A stretch of 10,173 bases of DNA from Gallionella sp. (GTDB lineage Bacteria > Pseudomonadota > Gammaproteobacteria > Burkholderiales > Gallionellaceae), in contig JADGRM010000058.1 in NCBI GenBank assembly GCA_017880945.1, forward strand, positions 1 through 10,173. Reading direction: 5' to 3'. Positions 1-5,846 of the stretch are shown here, in pieces (within the stretch, counting starts at the first letter, position 1; each line of letters starts with the position of its first letter). The notes under the pieces were generated by a model. The model ran no database searches. It was not told where the DNA came from and was given only the letters and a program-made list of their open reading frames with translations. The position numbers and the translations under genes are program-made.

Positions 1-2
1 AA

Positions 3-179
3 TTGTTGTCGCTTCCTCTTTTTGCGCTGCTGCTCTGGCTGTTCGCCGAAGGCATGACGCTGGAGCGGACCGCGTTGCTTTATTTTGTCAGCTATCTGGC
101 TTATTTCGCATTCAATGTCATTGCCGTACTCTACTCATCGCGCAACACAGCTATCGCTCGGATTGATGTCGCACGATAA
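3..179 (+). CDS. C-terminal end of an integral membrane protein (5' end outside window)
   Basis: The frame is open from the window edge and ends at TAA 177-179, leaving 58 codons. Two hydrophobic stretches are visible: one beginning LLSLPLFALLLWLFAEG, and a second around LLYFVSYLAYFAFNVIAVLY. They are separated by a short loop (MTLERT), and a short polar tail (SSRNTAIARIDVAR) follows. This is the profile of the last two transmembrane helices of a polytopic inner-membrane protein. A polysaccharide/lipopolysaccharide flippase-type protein would fit the look of the tail, but no diagnostic motif is present and I do not assign a family. No terminator directly follows the stop. The first good terminator is at 385-430, beyond the PIN remnant, and may serve this gene. 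Confidence 0.6.
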   Translation: MLSLPLFALLLWLFAEGMTLERTALLYFVSYLAYFAFNVIAVLYSSRNTAIARIDVAR

Positions 180-198
180 AATCAATGGGGCTCCGTCC

Positions 199-220
199 CC
201 AGTAGTTGCCCAGTAGTTGA
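199..220. repeat. Two-unit 11-bp tandem repeat (CCAGTAGTTG)
   Basis: CCAGTAGTTGC (199-209) is followed directly by CCAGTAGTTGA (210-220). It lies at the point where the recognisable PIN-toxin tail begins, so it may mark the rearrangement or slippage junction that joined the toxin fragment to the preceding gene's 3' flank. The repeat is certain by eye, but its meaning is an inference. Confidence 0.6.
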
Positions 221-323
221 TTTGATCGTAACCGGGGATCGGCCTTTGCTTTCGGTGGTCGAATATCAGGGCGTGAAGATCGTCGGTGTTGCCGAGGCGC
301 TGAAGACGATCGCGGCGCGGTAG
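216..323 (+). pseudogene. C-terminal remnant of a PIN-domain (VapC-like) toxin
   Basis: Codons from 216 to the TAG at 321-323 read VDLIVTGDRPLLSVVEYQG and then VKIVGVAEALKTIAAR. This matches the end of PIN-family toxins, where an IV-[ST]GD-x-DLL block precedes a strand of the EYxGIxIVTPxEFL type. PIN toxins are Mg-dependent ribonucleases of type II toxin-antitoxin systems. Only about the last quarter remains; the N-terminal acidic residues and any start codon are missing. The acidic residue usually found in GDxDLL is proline here (GDRPLL), which also argues against activity. The frame is the same as that of the membrane-protein tail upstream, with TAA 177-179 between them and no stop in the spacer. 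No antitoxin gene is nearby. Confidence 0.6.
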
Positions 324-361
324 GCTTCCTTTGCCGTAACCGCTTTAGCCGCCAAAGCCTA

Positions 362-381
362 TCCTGAGCACAGTCGAAGGA
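362..381. repeat. Dispersed-repeat motif TCCTGAGC...CGAAGGA
   Basis: The 20-bp sequence TCCTGAGCACAGTCGAAGGA has TCCT/AGGA inverted ends. It belongs to a type of short motif (reverse strand CCTTCGAC...GCTCAGGA) that I recall as a common intergenic repeat in many environmental proteobacterial genomes. Only one copy is seen in this window, so its repeat status rests on recall. It lies immediately before the terminator hairpin, a typical position for such elements. Confidence 0.4.
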
Positions 382-384
382 ATG

Positions 385-430
385 AAGCCACTCGCTTCCG
401 GTGAACCTGGAGCGAGTGGCTTTTTATTTA
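385..430 (+). terminator. Strong rho-independent terminator
   Basis: The 10-bp arms GCCACTCGCT (387-396) and AGCGAGTGGC (411-420) are perfectly complementary. AA/TT extends the stem to 12 bp, the loop is 14 nt, and the tract TTTTTATTT follows. It would stop transcripts from the membrane-protein gene and its PIN remnant before the transposase. The AA on the left arm gives only weak activity in the other direction. Confidence 0.85.
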
Positions 431-456
431 TATTGGTTATTACGCCTTAAGCGCGT

Positions 457-478
457 TGCGCAGAAAAAATTCTGTGCA
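457..478 (+). promoter_or_regulatory. Hairpin in the transposase leader
   Basis: The arms TGCGCAGAA (457-465) and TTCTGTGCA (470-478) pair over 9 bp with one G-U and an AAAA loop. The structure ends 44 bases before the transposase ATG. It could limit read-through or translation, as leader hairpins do for some insertion sequences, or be part of the element's left end. No T-tract follows, so it is not a classic terminator. The stem is seen; the role is inferred. Confidence 0.35.
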
Positions 479-522
479 GGCACTTGCCACGTGAGCACAA
501 CTAACAATAGCGAAGGTATCTT

Positions 523-1428
523 ATGCTCTTCATGGCGCTCCTGATTTTACTTGCCCAATGGTTTATTGCTCAGGCATATCGCCTTCACGGACAACCGCCA
601 CGCCGTTACCGACGCATCCATCAAGCCGAGACAACAAGTCCTATCCGCCGCACCCGTGCAAAGCCCGCCTGGGTGAAACACGAGGTGCTGCGTTTAAAGG
701 CGCATATGCCCCAAGACTCTTGCCGCAAGATCGAGGATTGTTTCAACCGGCGCTTCGAGTTCACGCGAAAGATGACTGTCCGCAAGACTTACGTTTCATA
801 TACGATCAGCAGGCATCTCTATGAGATTCAGGTGTTGCGCAAACAAATCAAGAACGCGAATCCGAAGTCAGTCCCTGTGAATTGGGTATGGGGCATGGAT
901 TTAACGGGCAAGACGGATACACAAGGCAGGCTGCATATGCTGCTCGGTATAGTCGAGCATGGCAGTCGCGCAGCGTTGTGTTTGCAGGCACTGCGCGATA
1001 AGTCGAGTTGGACGCTGTTGGGTCATTTGTTTCTGGCGATTGGTCAGTATGGCAAACCGCGTTTTGTGCGCACCGATAATGAAGCCGTCTTTACTTCGCG
1101 CGTGTTTCGCCTTGTGCTCTTTCTGTTCAGCATCCGCCATCAAACAATCGATCTGCATTGTCCTTGGCAGAATGGCAGGGTCGAACGTTTCTTCGGTACG
1201 CTGAAAGAAAGGCTGGATCAACTTGCGGTCGTATCCTTCGATGCGCTCAATAGTGCGCTTGGCGAGTTCCGCTTCTTCTACAACCATGTCAGGTCGCATC
1301 AGAATCTTGCACGCGCTACGCCTGCCGAGGCTTGGGCTGGGGTTAATCCGCGCGTAACTAGATTCAAACAAGAATATTGGTTTGAGGCTTGGGATGGGTT
1401 GCTCGCAGGGTATTATTTGCGGAGGTGA
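523..1428 (+). CDS. DDE transposase / integrase-core (rve) protein
   Basis: This 301-residue protein has a retroviral-integrase-type catalytic core. The first acidic residue is D126 in WVWGMDLTGK, the second is D185 in RTDNEAVF, and the glutamate is E221 in NGRVERFFGTLKE. The 35 residues between D185 and E221 give the classic DD35E spacing. The core ends with YNHVRSHQNL and TPAEAW, typical of IS481/IS3-like transposases. Residues about 50-100 look like a helix-turn-helix DNA-binding region. The ATG at 523 has AAGG upstream. Residues 3-19 form a strongly hydrophobic helix, unusual for a DNA-binding enzyme. The gene is a single ORF without the frameshift arrangement of IS3. I could not find terminal inverted repeats or a target duplication, so the element boundaries are unknown and it may be a solitary or degenerate copy. 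The family call is firm; activity is uncertain. Confidence 0.85.
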   Translation: MLFMALLILLAQWFIAQAYRLHGQPPRRYRRIHQAETTSPIRRTRAKPAWVKHEVLRLKAHMPQDSCRKIEDCFNRRFEFTRKMTVRKTYVSYTISRHLYEIQVLRKQIKNANPKSVPVNWVWGMDLTGKTDTQGRLHMLLGIVEHGSRAALCLQALRDKSSWTLLGHLFLAIGQYGKPRFVRTDNEAVFTSRVFRLVLFLFSIRHQTIDLHCPWQNGRVERFFGTLKERLDQLAVVSFDALNSALGEFRFFYNHVRSHQNLARATPAEAWAGVNPRVTRFKQEYWFEAWDGLLAGYYLRR

Positions 1429-1461
1429 AGCAGAGACGCAACAAGACAACGAAAAAAGAAT

Positions 1462-1887
1462 TCAGGACGGCAAAACGACTGTCCGGGAAAAGCTCGCCTG
1501 AGCAGTGAAAATTGGGAAAATACTGACAGGCGGTTTGGAAAAATCGGTTGAAATTCGTAGGTCAGGCGCGATTTTGCGGTGCCAGACTCGGAAAAAAGCT
1601 AAAAAAATCGGGGCTGGCGATTGCGAAACTGCTTGCGGACAATGCGGACAGGACACCGGCGTGGCGCAAGTGATGATCGCCTGACGCCGCTGGTCCGGCA
1701 ACGCTCGCAGAATGTCCTGGGTGAATGAAGGATTGAGGTCGGTGAGCGCCTCGAAGGCAACCGAGGGTTGTGCATTTACGAGCAGTGTGGCGGCCCTTTG
1801 CGGCGGACACGCCTTGAGTTTGGCAACCAGTCGTCGTCGCTGGTCATTGTTATTCGGCTGAGACACGAACAGGGTACCGTTCTGCAT
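1462..1887 (-). pseudogene. Truncated gene with MgtE-N-like start and chimeric tail
   Basis: The start is convincing: ATG at 1887 (minus strand) has AAGGAGG six bases upstream. Residues about 28-73 (for example SVAFEALTDLNPSFTQDIL, then RALPDQRRQAII) resemble the helical repeats of the MgtE N-terminal cytoplasmic domain, found in magnesium transporters. From about residue 75 the protein loses this character. The tail, reading from PVSCPHCPQ to the stop, is low in helical pattern and overlaps the 3' flank of the transposase. The simplest reading is that a longer gene was cut by insertion or rearrangement and now runs into element DNA, with an accidental stop at 1462. No remaining half is found in the window. 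MgtE itself is far longer (about 450 aa). The family guess is tentative. Confidence 0.45.
1495..1532. repeat. Interrupted inverted repeat downstream of the transposase
   Basis: CGCCTG-AG-CAGT (1495-1506) pairs with ACTG-A-CAGGCG (1522-1532) around a 15-base A-rich centre. It lies 67 bases after the transposase stop and has no T-tract, so a terminator role is unlikely. It may be a subterminal structure of the mobile element. Confidence 0.4.
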
Positions 1888-1945
1888 TGTCGTCCTCCTT
1901 GATTCAGGGCGCGTGAAGTGTACCCTTAAGCCAGGACAAGAATGA

Positions 1946-1999
1946 ACCGATTTTAGTTATTAGGTCAATCTTTCACATGAGGCGAGATAATAGGCCAAT
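1946..1999 (-). promoter_or_regulatory. Possible promoter of the truncated gene, with a 30-bp-spaced direct repeat
   Basis: TAGGTCAAT (1961-1969) and TAGGCCAAT (1991-1999) are nearly identical and exactly 30 bases apart. On the minus strand they read ATTGACCTA and ATTGGCCTA, the first containing a -35-like TTGACC. At 17 bases' spacing it is followed only by a poor -10 (TCATTC), so the assignment is weak. The repeat could instead be a pair of protein-binding sites. Confidence 0.25.
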
Positions 2000-2100
2000 G
2001 CATGATCGATTTTGGTTGCAATGCTTCCGTCGTCCGATCAGGGCATCGTCCTGCCACTCTGCATTTACGCGATGGCAACGCAGGCCAAGTCGCCTAATTT

Positions 2101-2198
2101 GATATCGAAGGTGTACAGGCCGTGATCATCCTTGCAGTGCGGCATCAGCGGGAAGAGGATGATCGCCAGGCGCGAAATGATTCGAACCCGACTCCTTT
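2101..2198 (+). repeat. Remnant A: RelE/ParE-like toxin C-terminus plus 3' flank
   Basis: The plus-strand frame reads DIEGVQAVIILAVRHQREEDD. The motif ILAVRHQRE is, to my recollection, a typical end of RelE/ParE-family toxins. Bases 2150-2198 match 5700-5748 (remnant B) without gaps at 38 of 49 positions by my count, and a looser match exists at 9867-9912 (remnant C). Where B and C have a stop (CTC TAG and CTC TAA), this copy has CGC CAG, so the stop is lost and the frame runs on. No full toxin or antitoxin is present. The repeat is directly visible; the toxin origin is an inference. Confidence 0.55.
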
Positions 2199-2232
2199 AA
2201 TTTGTCAGCATTTGTTGCGTTGTCAGGGTTGC

Positions 2233-2379
2233 TCAAAAAGATCTTGGCCTGTCCCCGATTATTCCTTTTGCTTCCTCAAGGTCGATTTTGCAGAAGTATT
2301 CCGCCTCCAGCCACATGACGTTAATGATGCCGAATGCCATGGCCAAGCCGACTCCAAGTACCCAAGAAAAATACCACAT
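2233..2379 (-). CDS. cydX: Cytochrome bd oxidase small subunit CydX
   Basis: This is a 48-residue protein beginning MWYFSWVLGV, with GLAMAFGIINVMWLEAE after it. It is a close match to the CydX/YbgT family, a single-helix subunit that binds CydA and stabilises the haems of cytochrome bd-I. The conserved start MWYF.W.LG, the one transmembrane helix (about residues 3-24) and the W-L-E motif with E25 are all present. The ATG is 11 bases after the cydB stop and preceded by GAAAGGA, so it is the last gene of the operon. Compared with E. coli CydX (37 aa) the C-terminus is longer, with a cysteine at position 30 and a basic end (GDRPRSF). No clear terminator follows. The identification is strong despite the length. 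Confidence 0.9.
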   Translation of the reverse strand: MWYFSWVLGVGLAMAFGIINVMWLEAEYFCKIDLEEAKGIIGDRPRSF

Positions 2380-2390
2380 GATTTTTCCTT

Positions 2391-3533
2391 TCAATAAACG
2401 TTATGTTCGTTGTCGCGTATTGTCTCGACCGTGATTTTCCCGCGCAGCACACTGTACACCCAGGAGGTGTAGGCCAGCACGATGGGCAGAAAGATGAGCA
2501 CCACCCAGAACATGATTTGCAGCGTTTTATGGCTGGAAACCACGTCCCATATCGTCAGGCTGCTTCTGGGATCCGAGCTCGACGGCATGATGAAGGGAAA
2601 CATCGCGATGCCTGCGGTGAAGATCACGCCCGCCAGCATCGCCGAACTGGCGATGAAGGCGGCGATGGTTTTTTTCGCGCCGGATGCAACGATCGCCAGC
2701 AATGCGCCGGCAATACCCAGTAGCGGTGCCAGCCACAGCAAGGGATGGCCGTTGTAATTGCCCATCCATGCACCCGCCGCTTTTTCTACCACCTTGTCGA
2801 GCGGAGTCGCTACCGCATTGCCGGGCAGCATCGAAACGATGCGATAACCCTCTATCCCGTTCATGATCCAGACTCCGGCAAGAATGAAGGTCAGGATGAA
2901 CACCGCTCCGGTGATTCGGGTAACCCGTCGTGCCCGCGCCGCAATTACGCCTTCGGTGCGAATCTGGAGATAGACCGAGCCGTGCATCAGCAGCATCGAC
3001 AAGCTGATCACGCCGGCGAGCAGGCCGAAGGGATTCAGCAGTTGCCAGAAGCTGCCGCTGTAGGTCACCCGCAGGTCGTTGTCGAAGCTGAACGGGACGC
3101 CTAGAAGCAGGTTGCCGAAGGCCACGCCGAAAATCAGCGCGGGCACGAATCCGCCCGCAAACAGCCCCCAGTCCCAGGCCGAGCGCCAGCGCGGGTCGGT
3201 CACCTTGTTGCGGTAATCGAAACCCACCGGCCTGAAGAACAGTGCGAAAAGCGTCAGCATCAATGCGATATAGAAGCCGGAAAATGCCGTGGCATACACT
3301 ATCGGCCACGCGGCGAAGATCGCGCCGCCCGCAGTGACGAACCAGACCTGGTTGCCTTCCCAGGTGGCGCCCACCGAGTTGATGATGACGCGGCGTTCGT
3401 CGTCGTTCTTGCCGAGAAAGGGCAGCAGCGCCCCGATACCCAGATCGAACCCGTCGGTGACGGCGAAACCGACCAGCAGCACACCGACGAACAACCACCA
3501 GATCAGTTTCAGCGTTTCGTAGTCGAATATCAT
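2391..3533 (-). CDS. cydB: Cytochrome bd ubiquinol oxidase subunit II
   Basis: This 380-residue polytopic membrane protein (E. coli CydB is 379) forms the heterodimer with CydA. Family landmarks are the N-terminal helix followed by TDGFDLGIGALLPFLG (D27, D30), WEGNQVWFVTAGGAIFAAWP at about 58-77, and FALFFRPVGFDYR with R101. Several further hydrophobic helices follow. CydB carries no haem. It supports the oxidase that oxidises quinol and reduces oxygen to water with a membrane potential but no proton pumping. The ATG at 3533 has a ribosome binding site AAGGAG that overlaps the cydA stop codon (TAAGGAG), pointing to translational coupling. cydX follows after 11 bases. Confidence 0.97.
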   Translation of the reverse strand: MIFDYETLKLIWWLFVGVLLVGFAVTDGFDLGIGALLPFLGKNDDERRVIINSVGATWEGNQVWFVTAGGAIFAAWPIVYATAFSGFYIALMLTLFALFFRPVGFDYRNKVTDPRWRSAWDWGLFAGGFVPALIFGVAFGNLLLGVPFSFDNDLRVTYSGSFWQLLNPFGLLAGVISLSMLLMHGSVYLQIRTEGVIAARARRVTRITGAVFILTFILAGVWIMNGIEGYRIVSMLPGNAVATPLDKVVEKAAGAWMGNYNGHPLLWLAPLLGIAGALLAIVASGAKKTIAAFIASSAMLAGVIFTAGIAMFPFIMPSSSDPRSSLTIWDVVSSHKTLQIMFWVVLIFLPIVLAYTSWVYSVLRGKITVETIRDNEHNVY

Positions 3534-3543
3534 GATCGTCTCC

Positions 3544-5091
3544 TTAAGGGCTGCCGTATTGGCCGGTGTGCAGACTTTGCGGGCCGAGGCGCGCGTACTT
3601 GAACATCAAATACAGTTCGGCTACCAGCAACAAAGTATAAAAGCCGACGAATCCGGCGAGGCTAAAGTACACGCTGGACGGATCAAGGTTAGACGTGCTC
3701 AAATGGGTCGGCAGGATGCCACTGATCGTCCATGGCTGCCGCCCATATTCGGCGACGATCCAGCCCATCTCGGCGGCTATCCACGGCAACGGAATGCTGT
3801 AAAGCGCGAGCCTCAGCAGCCATTTCTTTTCGGCAATGGTGCGCTTCGCGGTGTAGTAGAAGGTGGCGGCGAAGATGAACAGGATGATGAAGGCTATCGC
3901 CACCATGATGCGAAAAGTCCAGAACATCGGCGCAACTTTGGGAATGGTGTCGCGCGCCGCCATCTTGATCTGCTCTTCGCTGGCATCCGTCACGTTCGGC
4001 GTATATTTCTTGAGCAGCAGGCCGTAGCCCAGGTTGGCCTTGGTTTTTTCAAAGAGCGCTTTGGTTTCATCGCTGCCGTCGCCTGCGCGAAGTTTTTCGA
4101 GCGCAGAGTATGCGCTCATGCCATTCCTGATCTTCACTTCGTTCTCATCCCGCAACTCGGTTATTCCGGTGATTTTCTCGTCGACCGAACGGGTTGCAAT
4201 AAGACCCAGCAGGTATGGGATCTTGATCGCATAATCGGTCCTCTGCGTGGCCTCGTTAGGAAAACCGAACGCGGTAATGGCTGCGGGTGCTTTTTCGGTA
4301 TGCCATTCCGCCTCAATGGTAGCCAGCTTGACTCGCTGCACTTCACCCGCCGCGTAGCCCGATTCATCGCCCAGCACGATCACCGACAGCGCGGAAGCCA
4401 AGCCGAAGGCTGCCGCCACGGCGATCGAGCGGACCGCAAAAGCCTTGTCTCGTCCGATAAGCAGGTAATACGCACTGATGCCCAGCACGAACATCGAGGC
4501 CGTCACATAACCCGCCGAGACGGTATGCACAAACTTGACCTGCGCCACCGGATTGAACAGCAGTGCGGTGATGCTGGTCATCTCCATGCGCATGGTGTGA
4601 TAGTTGAATTCGGCGCCGACCGGATTCTGCATCCAGGCATTGGCGATCAATATCCACAACGCCGACAGGTTGGAACCCAGCGCCACCAGAAAGGTGACCA
4701 TAAGATGTTTCTCTTTGGATAACTTGTCCCAGCCGAAGAAGAACAACCCGACAAAAGTCGACTCGAGAAAGAATGCCATCAACCCTTCGATGGCAAGCGG
4801 CACCCCGAAGATATCGCCGACGTAGTGCGAGTAATACGCCCAGTTGGTACCGAACTGGAATTCCATCGTGAGTCCGGTCGTTATCCCGAGCGCAAAATTG
4901 ATGCCGAACAGCTTGCCCCAAAACTTGGTCATGTCCCGGTAAACCTCTCTGCCGGTCATCACATAAACCGACTCCATGATGACCAGCAGGAAGGAAAGCC
5001 CCAGGGTGAGGGGCACAAAAAGAAAGTGGTACAGCGCAGTGGCCGCAAATTGCAGCCTGGATATGTCAACGAGTTCGGTAGACGGAATCAT
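3544..5091 (-). CDS. cydA: Cytochrome bd ubiquinol oxidase subunit I
   Basis: This 515-residue haem-bearing subunit (E. coli 522) contains all the key residues, shifted by +3 from E. coli. H22 and H189 (in VKFVHTVSAGY) and M396 (in WTFRIM) are haem ligands. E102 and E110 lie on the proton path, K255 and E260 in VQRVKLATIEAEW are Q-loop quinol-site residues, and E448 precedes YGRQPW. The full length between these points indicates the long Q-loop type. I place the start at ATG 5091, not at the upstream in-frame ATG 5226. It has AAAGGAG seven bases before it, and the mature N-terminus (STELVDISRLQFA) matches the family, while the extra 45 residues would be polar and unrelated. The start overlaps the cydP end by 26 bases. 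cydB follows after 10 bases. Confidence 0.97.
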   Translation of the reverse strand: MIPSTELVDISRLQFAATALYHFLFVPLTLGLSFLLVIMESVYVMTGREVYRDMTKFWGKLFGINFALGITTGLTMEFQFGTNWAYYSHYVGDIFGVPLAIEGLMAFFLESTFVGLFFFGWDKLSKEKHLMVTFLVALGSNLSALWILIANAWMQNPVGAEFNYHTMRMEMTSITALLFNPVAQVKFVHTVSAGYVTASMFVLGISAYYLLIGRDKAFAVRSIAVAAAFGLASALSVIVLGDESGYAAGEVQRVKLATIEAEWHTEKAPAAITAFGFPNEATQRTDYAIKIPYLLGLIATRSVDEKITGITELRDENEVKIRNGMSAYSALEKLRAGDGSDETKALFEKTKANLGYGLLLKKYTPNVTDASEEQIKMAARDTIPKVAPMFWTFRIMVAIAFIILFIFAATFYYTAKRTIAEKKWLLRLALYSIPLPWIAAEMGWIVAEYGRQPWTISGILPTHLSTSNLDPSSVYFSLAGFVGFYTLLLVAELYLMFKYARLGPQSLHTGQYGSP

Positions 5092-5272
5092 GGTTTGGCT
5101 CCTTTGCGGATTGCTGTGGAAAGAGATGGGAGGCGACTTGCTGTGCGTCCACGACCTGGTCTTCAGGCACGGAGAACCATACGAACCAGATGATAAAGAT
5201 TGCGACCGCCTTGAGGGCGAGTGCAAGAGAGATTTCCTGCCACAGTCGGAATGTTTTCGGTTTGCGAGTCAT
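5066..5272 (-). CDS. cydP: CydP-like small membrane subunit of cytochrome bd oxidase
   Basis: This 68-residue protein begins MTRKPKTFRLWQEISLALAL. It has a basic N-terminus, one strong transmembrane helix (about 15-34, ending FIIWFVWFS) and a polar C-terminal tail. The position directly upstream of cydA and the pattern LW.EI..AL..K..A...IW match the small proteins annotated as the putative bd oxidase subunit CydP. I chose ATG 5272 over the longer frame from 5317 because AGGAG lies seven bases upstream and the basic residues then lead directly into the helix. The 26-base overlap with cydA implies coupled translation. It is the first gene of the operon and sits 23 bases below the proposed transcription start. 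The role (assembly or stability) is known only by association. Confidence 0.75.
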   Translation of the reverse strand: MTRKPKTFRLWQEISLALALKAVAIFIIWFVWFSVPEDQVVDAQQVASHLFPQQSAKEPNHDSVYRTR

Positions 5273-5295
5273 GTTGTTGCTCCTGACGCTAACTT

Positions 5296-5344
5296 GAACC
5301 TGATTATATATCAGCATATTCTAATTTATCTGGTGCAACTCCAG
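5296..5344 (-). promoter_or_regulatory. Candidate cyd operon promoter with two palindromes
   Basis: On the minus strand TATAAT occupies 5308-5303, 31 bases before the cydP ATG, placing the start near 5296. The -35 region is poor (AGATAA at 17-bp spacing), which suggests dependence on an activator. A perfect palindrome CTGAT-TATAT-ATCAG (5300-5314) covers the -10. A second imperfect one, CTGG-N7-CCAG (5330-5344), is centred about 41 bases upstream of the inferred start, a usual class II activator position. Neither matches the FNR consensus (TTGAT-N4-ATCAA), because the first has a 5-base centre. The regulator is unknown. Confidence 0.45.
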
Positions 5345-5846
5345 CCGATGAATATTCGCCTGATTTGTTGTTTTCCTGGACTTCCCTTGACAATGTGCAG
5401 GAAGGAAAACCAGTTAGTCGCGGGCACCACCGGAACACACATCAAGTACCGCAGATTCATTGAATGTGCCGTGCAAGTGCGTAGTTATTGTAATAGTTTG
5501 CAACCAAGTAGCCACGCTATGCCTTTCTGGTCCGATTGTTAGCACGTGTGTGATTGGCATCATTTAGCGCAGGACAGCTGATGAATGACTCTGTGCTGAA
5601 TTTTACAATTGATGTTGACCCATGAGCTCCTTGTTTTCGCAGTGCCCGAACTCCGGATCCCATGCGAGGATCGCAATCATTCTCGCGAAGCAGCGTCATG
5701 GGAAGAGTATGATCTCTAGCCGTGAAATAATTCGAGTCCACTTCCTTTGGATGCAAACTCCGCCCTGACATGAATTTATCCATCTGTCCCCCATACCCAT
5801 TTTCCCTGGCATTCGCTATGCTGCCGAGACTGACTCGCCTGTCACA
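5345..5846. other. Gene-free interval between divergent cyd and methyltransferase units
   Basis: About 500 bases hold no supportable gene. A long minus-strand frame (5517-6164) overlaps the methyltransferase and looks like its shadow. Remnant B (5670-5748) is the only recognised content. A consensus TTGACA at 5389-5394 on the plus strand has no matching -10. Just before the methyltransferase, TGGCATTCGCTATGC (5807-5821) has GG-N10-GC spacing like a sigma-54 site, but the match is partial and I do not call it. Confidence 0.5.
5670..5748 (+). repeat. Remnant B: RelE/ParE-like toxin C-terminus plus 3' flank
   Basis: The frame reads IAIILAKQRH, then a one-base deletion relative to A and C, then GAA GAG TAT GAT CTC TAG (EEYDL-stop). 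After the deletion it lines up with REEDD in A and RERDYL-stop in C. Bases 5700-5748 match A gap-free at 38 of 49 positions, and the match continues about 25 bases past the stop, so it is a DNA duplication and not just a shared protein motif. The orientation is the same as A, so A and B flank the whole cyd operon as direct repeats. There is no start codon or upstream domain. Confidence 0.55.

Noticed and set aside
901..1449. Minus-strand 182-codon frame inside the transposase gene
   Set aside because: It is a shadow of the DD35E transposase on the other strand, with no domain or ribosome binding site.
430..1660. Terminal inverted repeats and target duplication of the transposase element
   Set aside because: I compared both flanks by eye and found no convincing matching ends, so no mobile-element boundaries are given.
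2170..2200. tRNA-like T-loop on the minus strand (GGGTTCGAATC within remnant A)
   Set aside because: The flanking bases do not form a T-stem, there is no anticodon arm or CCA end, and the same segment is degenerate in remnants B and C.
5092..5226. 45-residue N-terminal extension of CydA
   Set aside because: The extension is polar, unlike the family, lacks a good ribosome binding site, and lies over the cydP gene; the ATG at 5091 fits in all respects.
5300..5314. FNR box at the cyd promoter
   Set aside because: The half-sites are CTGAT/ATCAG and the centre is 5 bases, against TTGAT-N4-ATCAA; kept only as an unassigned palindrome.
5807..5821. Sigma-54-like promoter before the methyltransferase (TGGCA...ATGC with GG-N10-GC)
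   Set aside because: Only a partial consensus match, no activator gene or upstream enhancer seen, and such matches occur often by chance.
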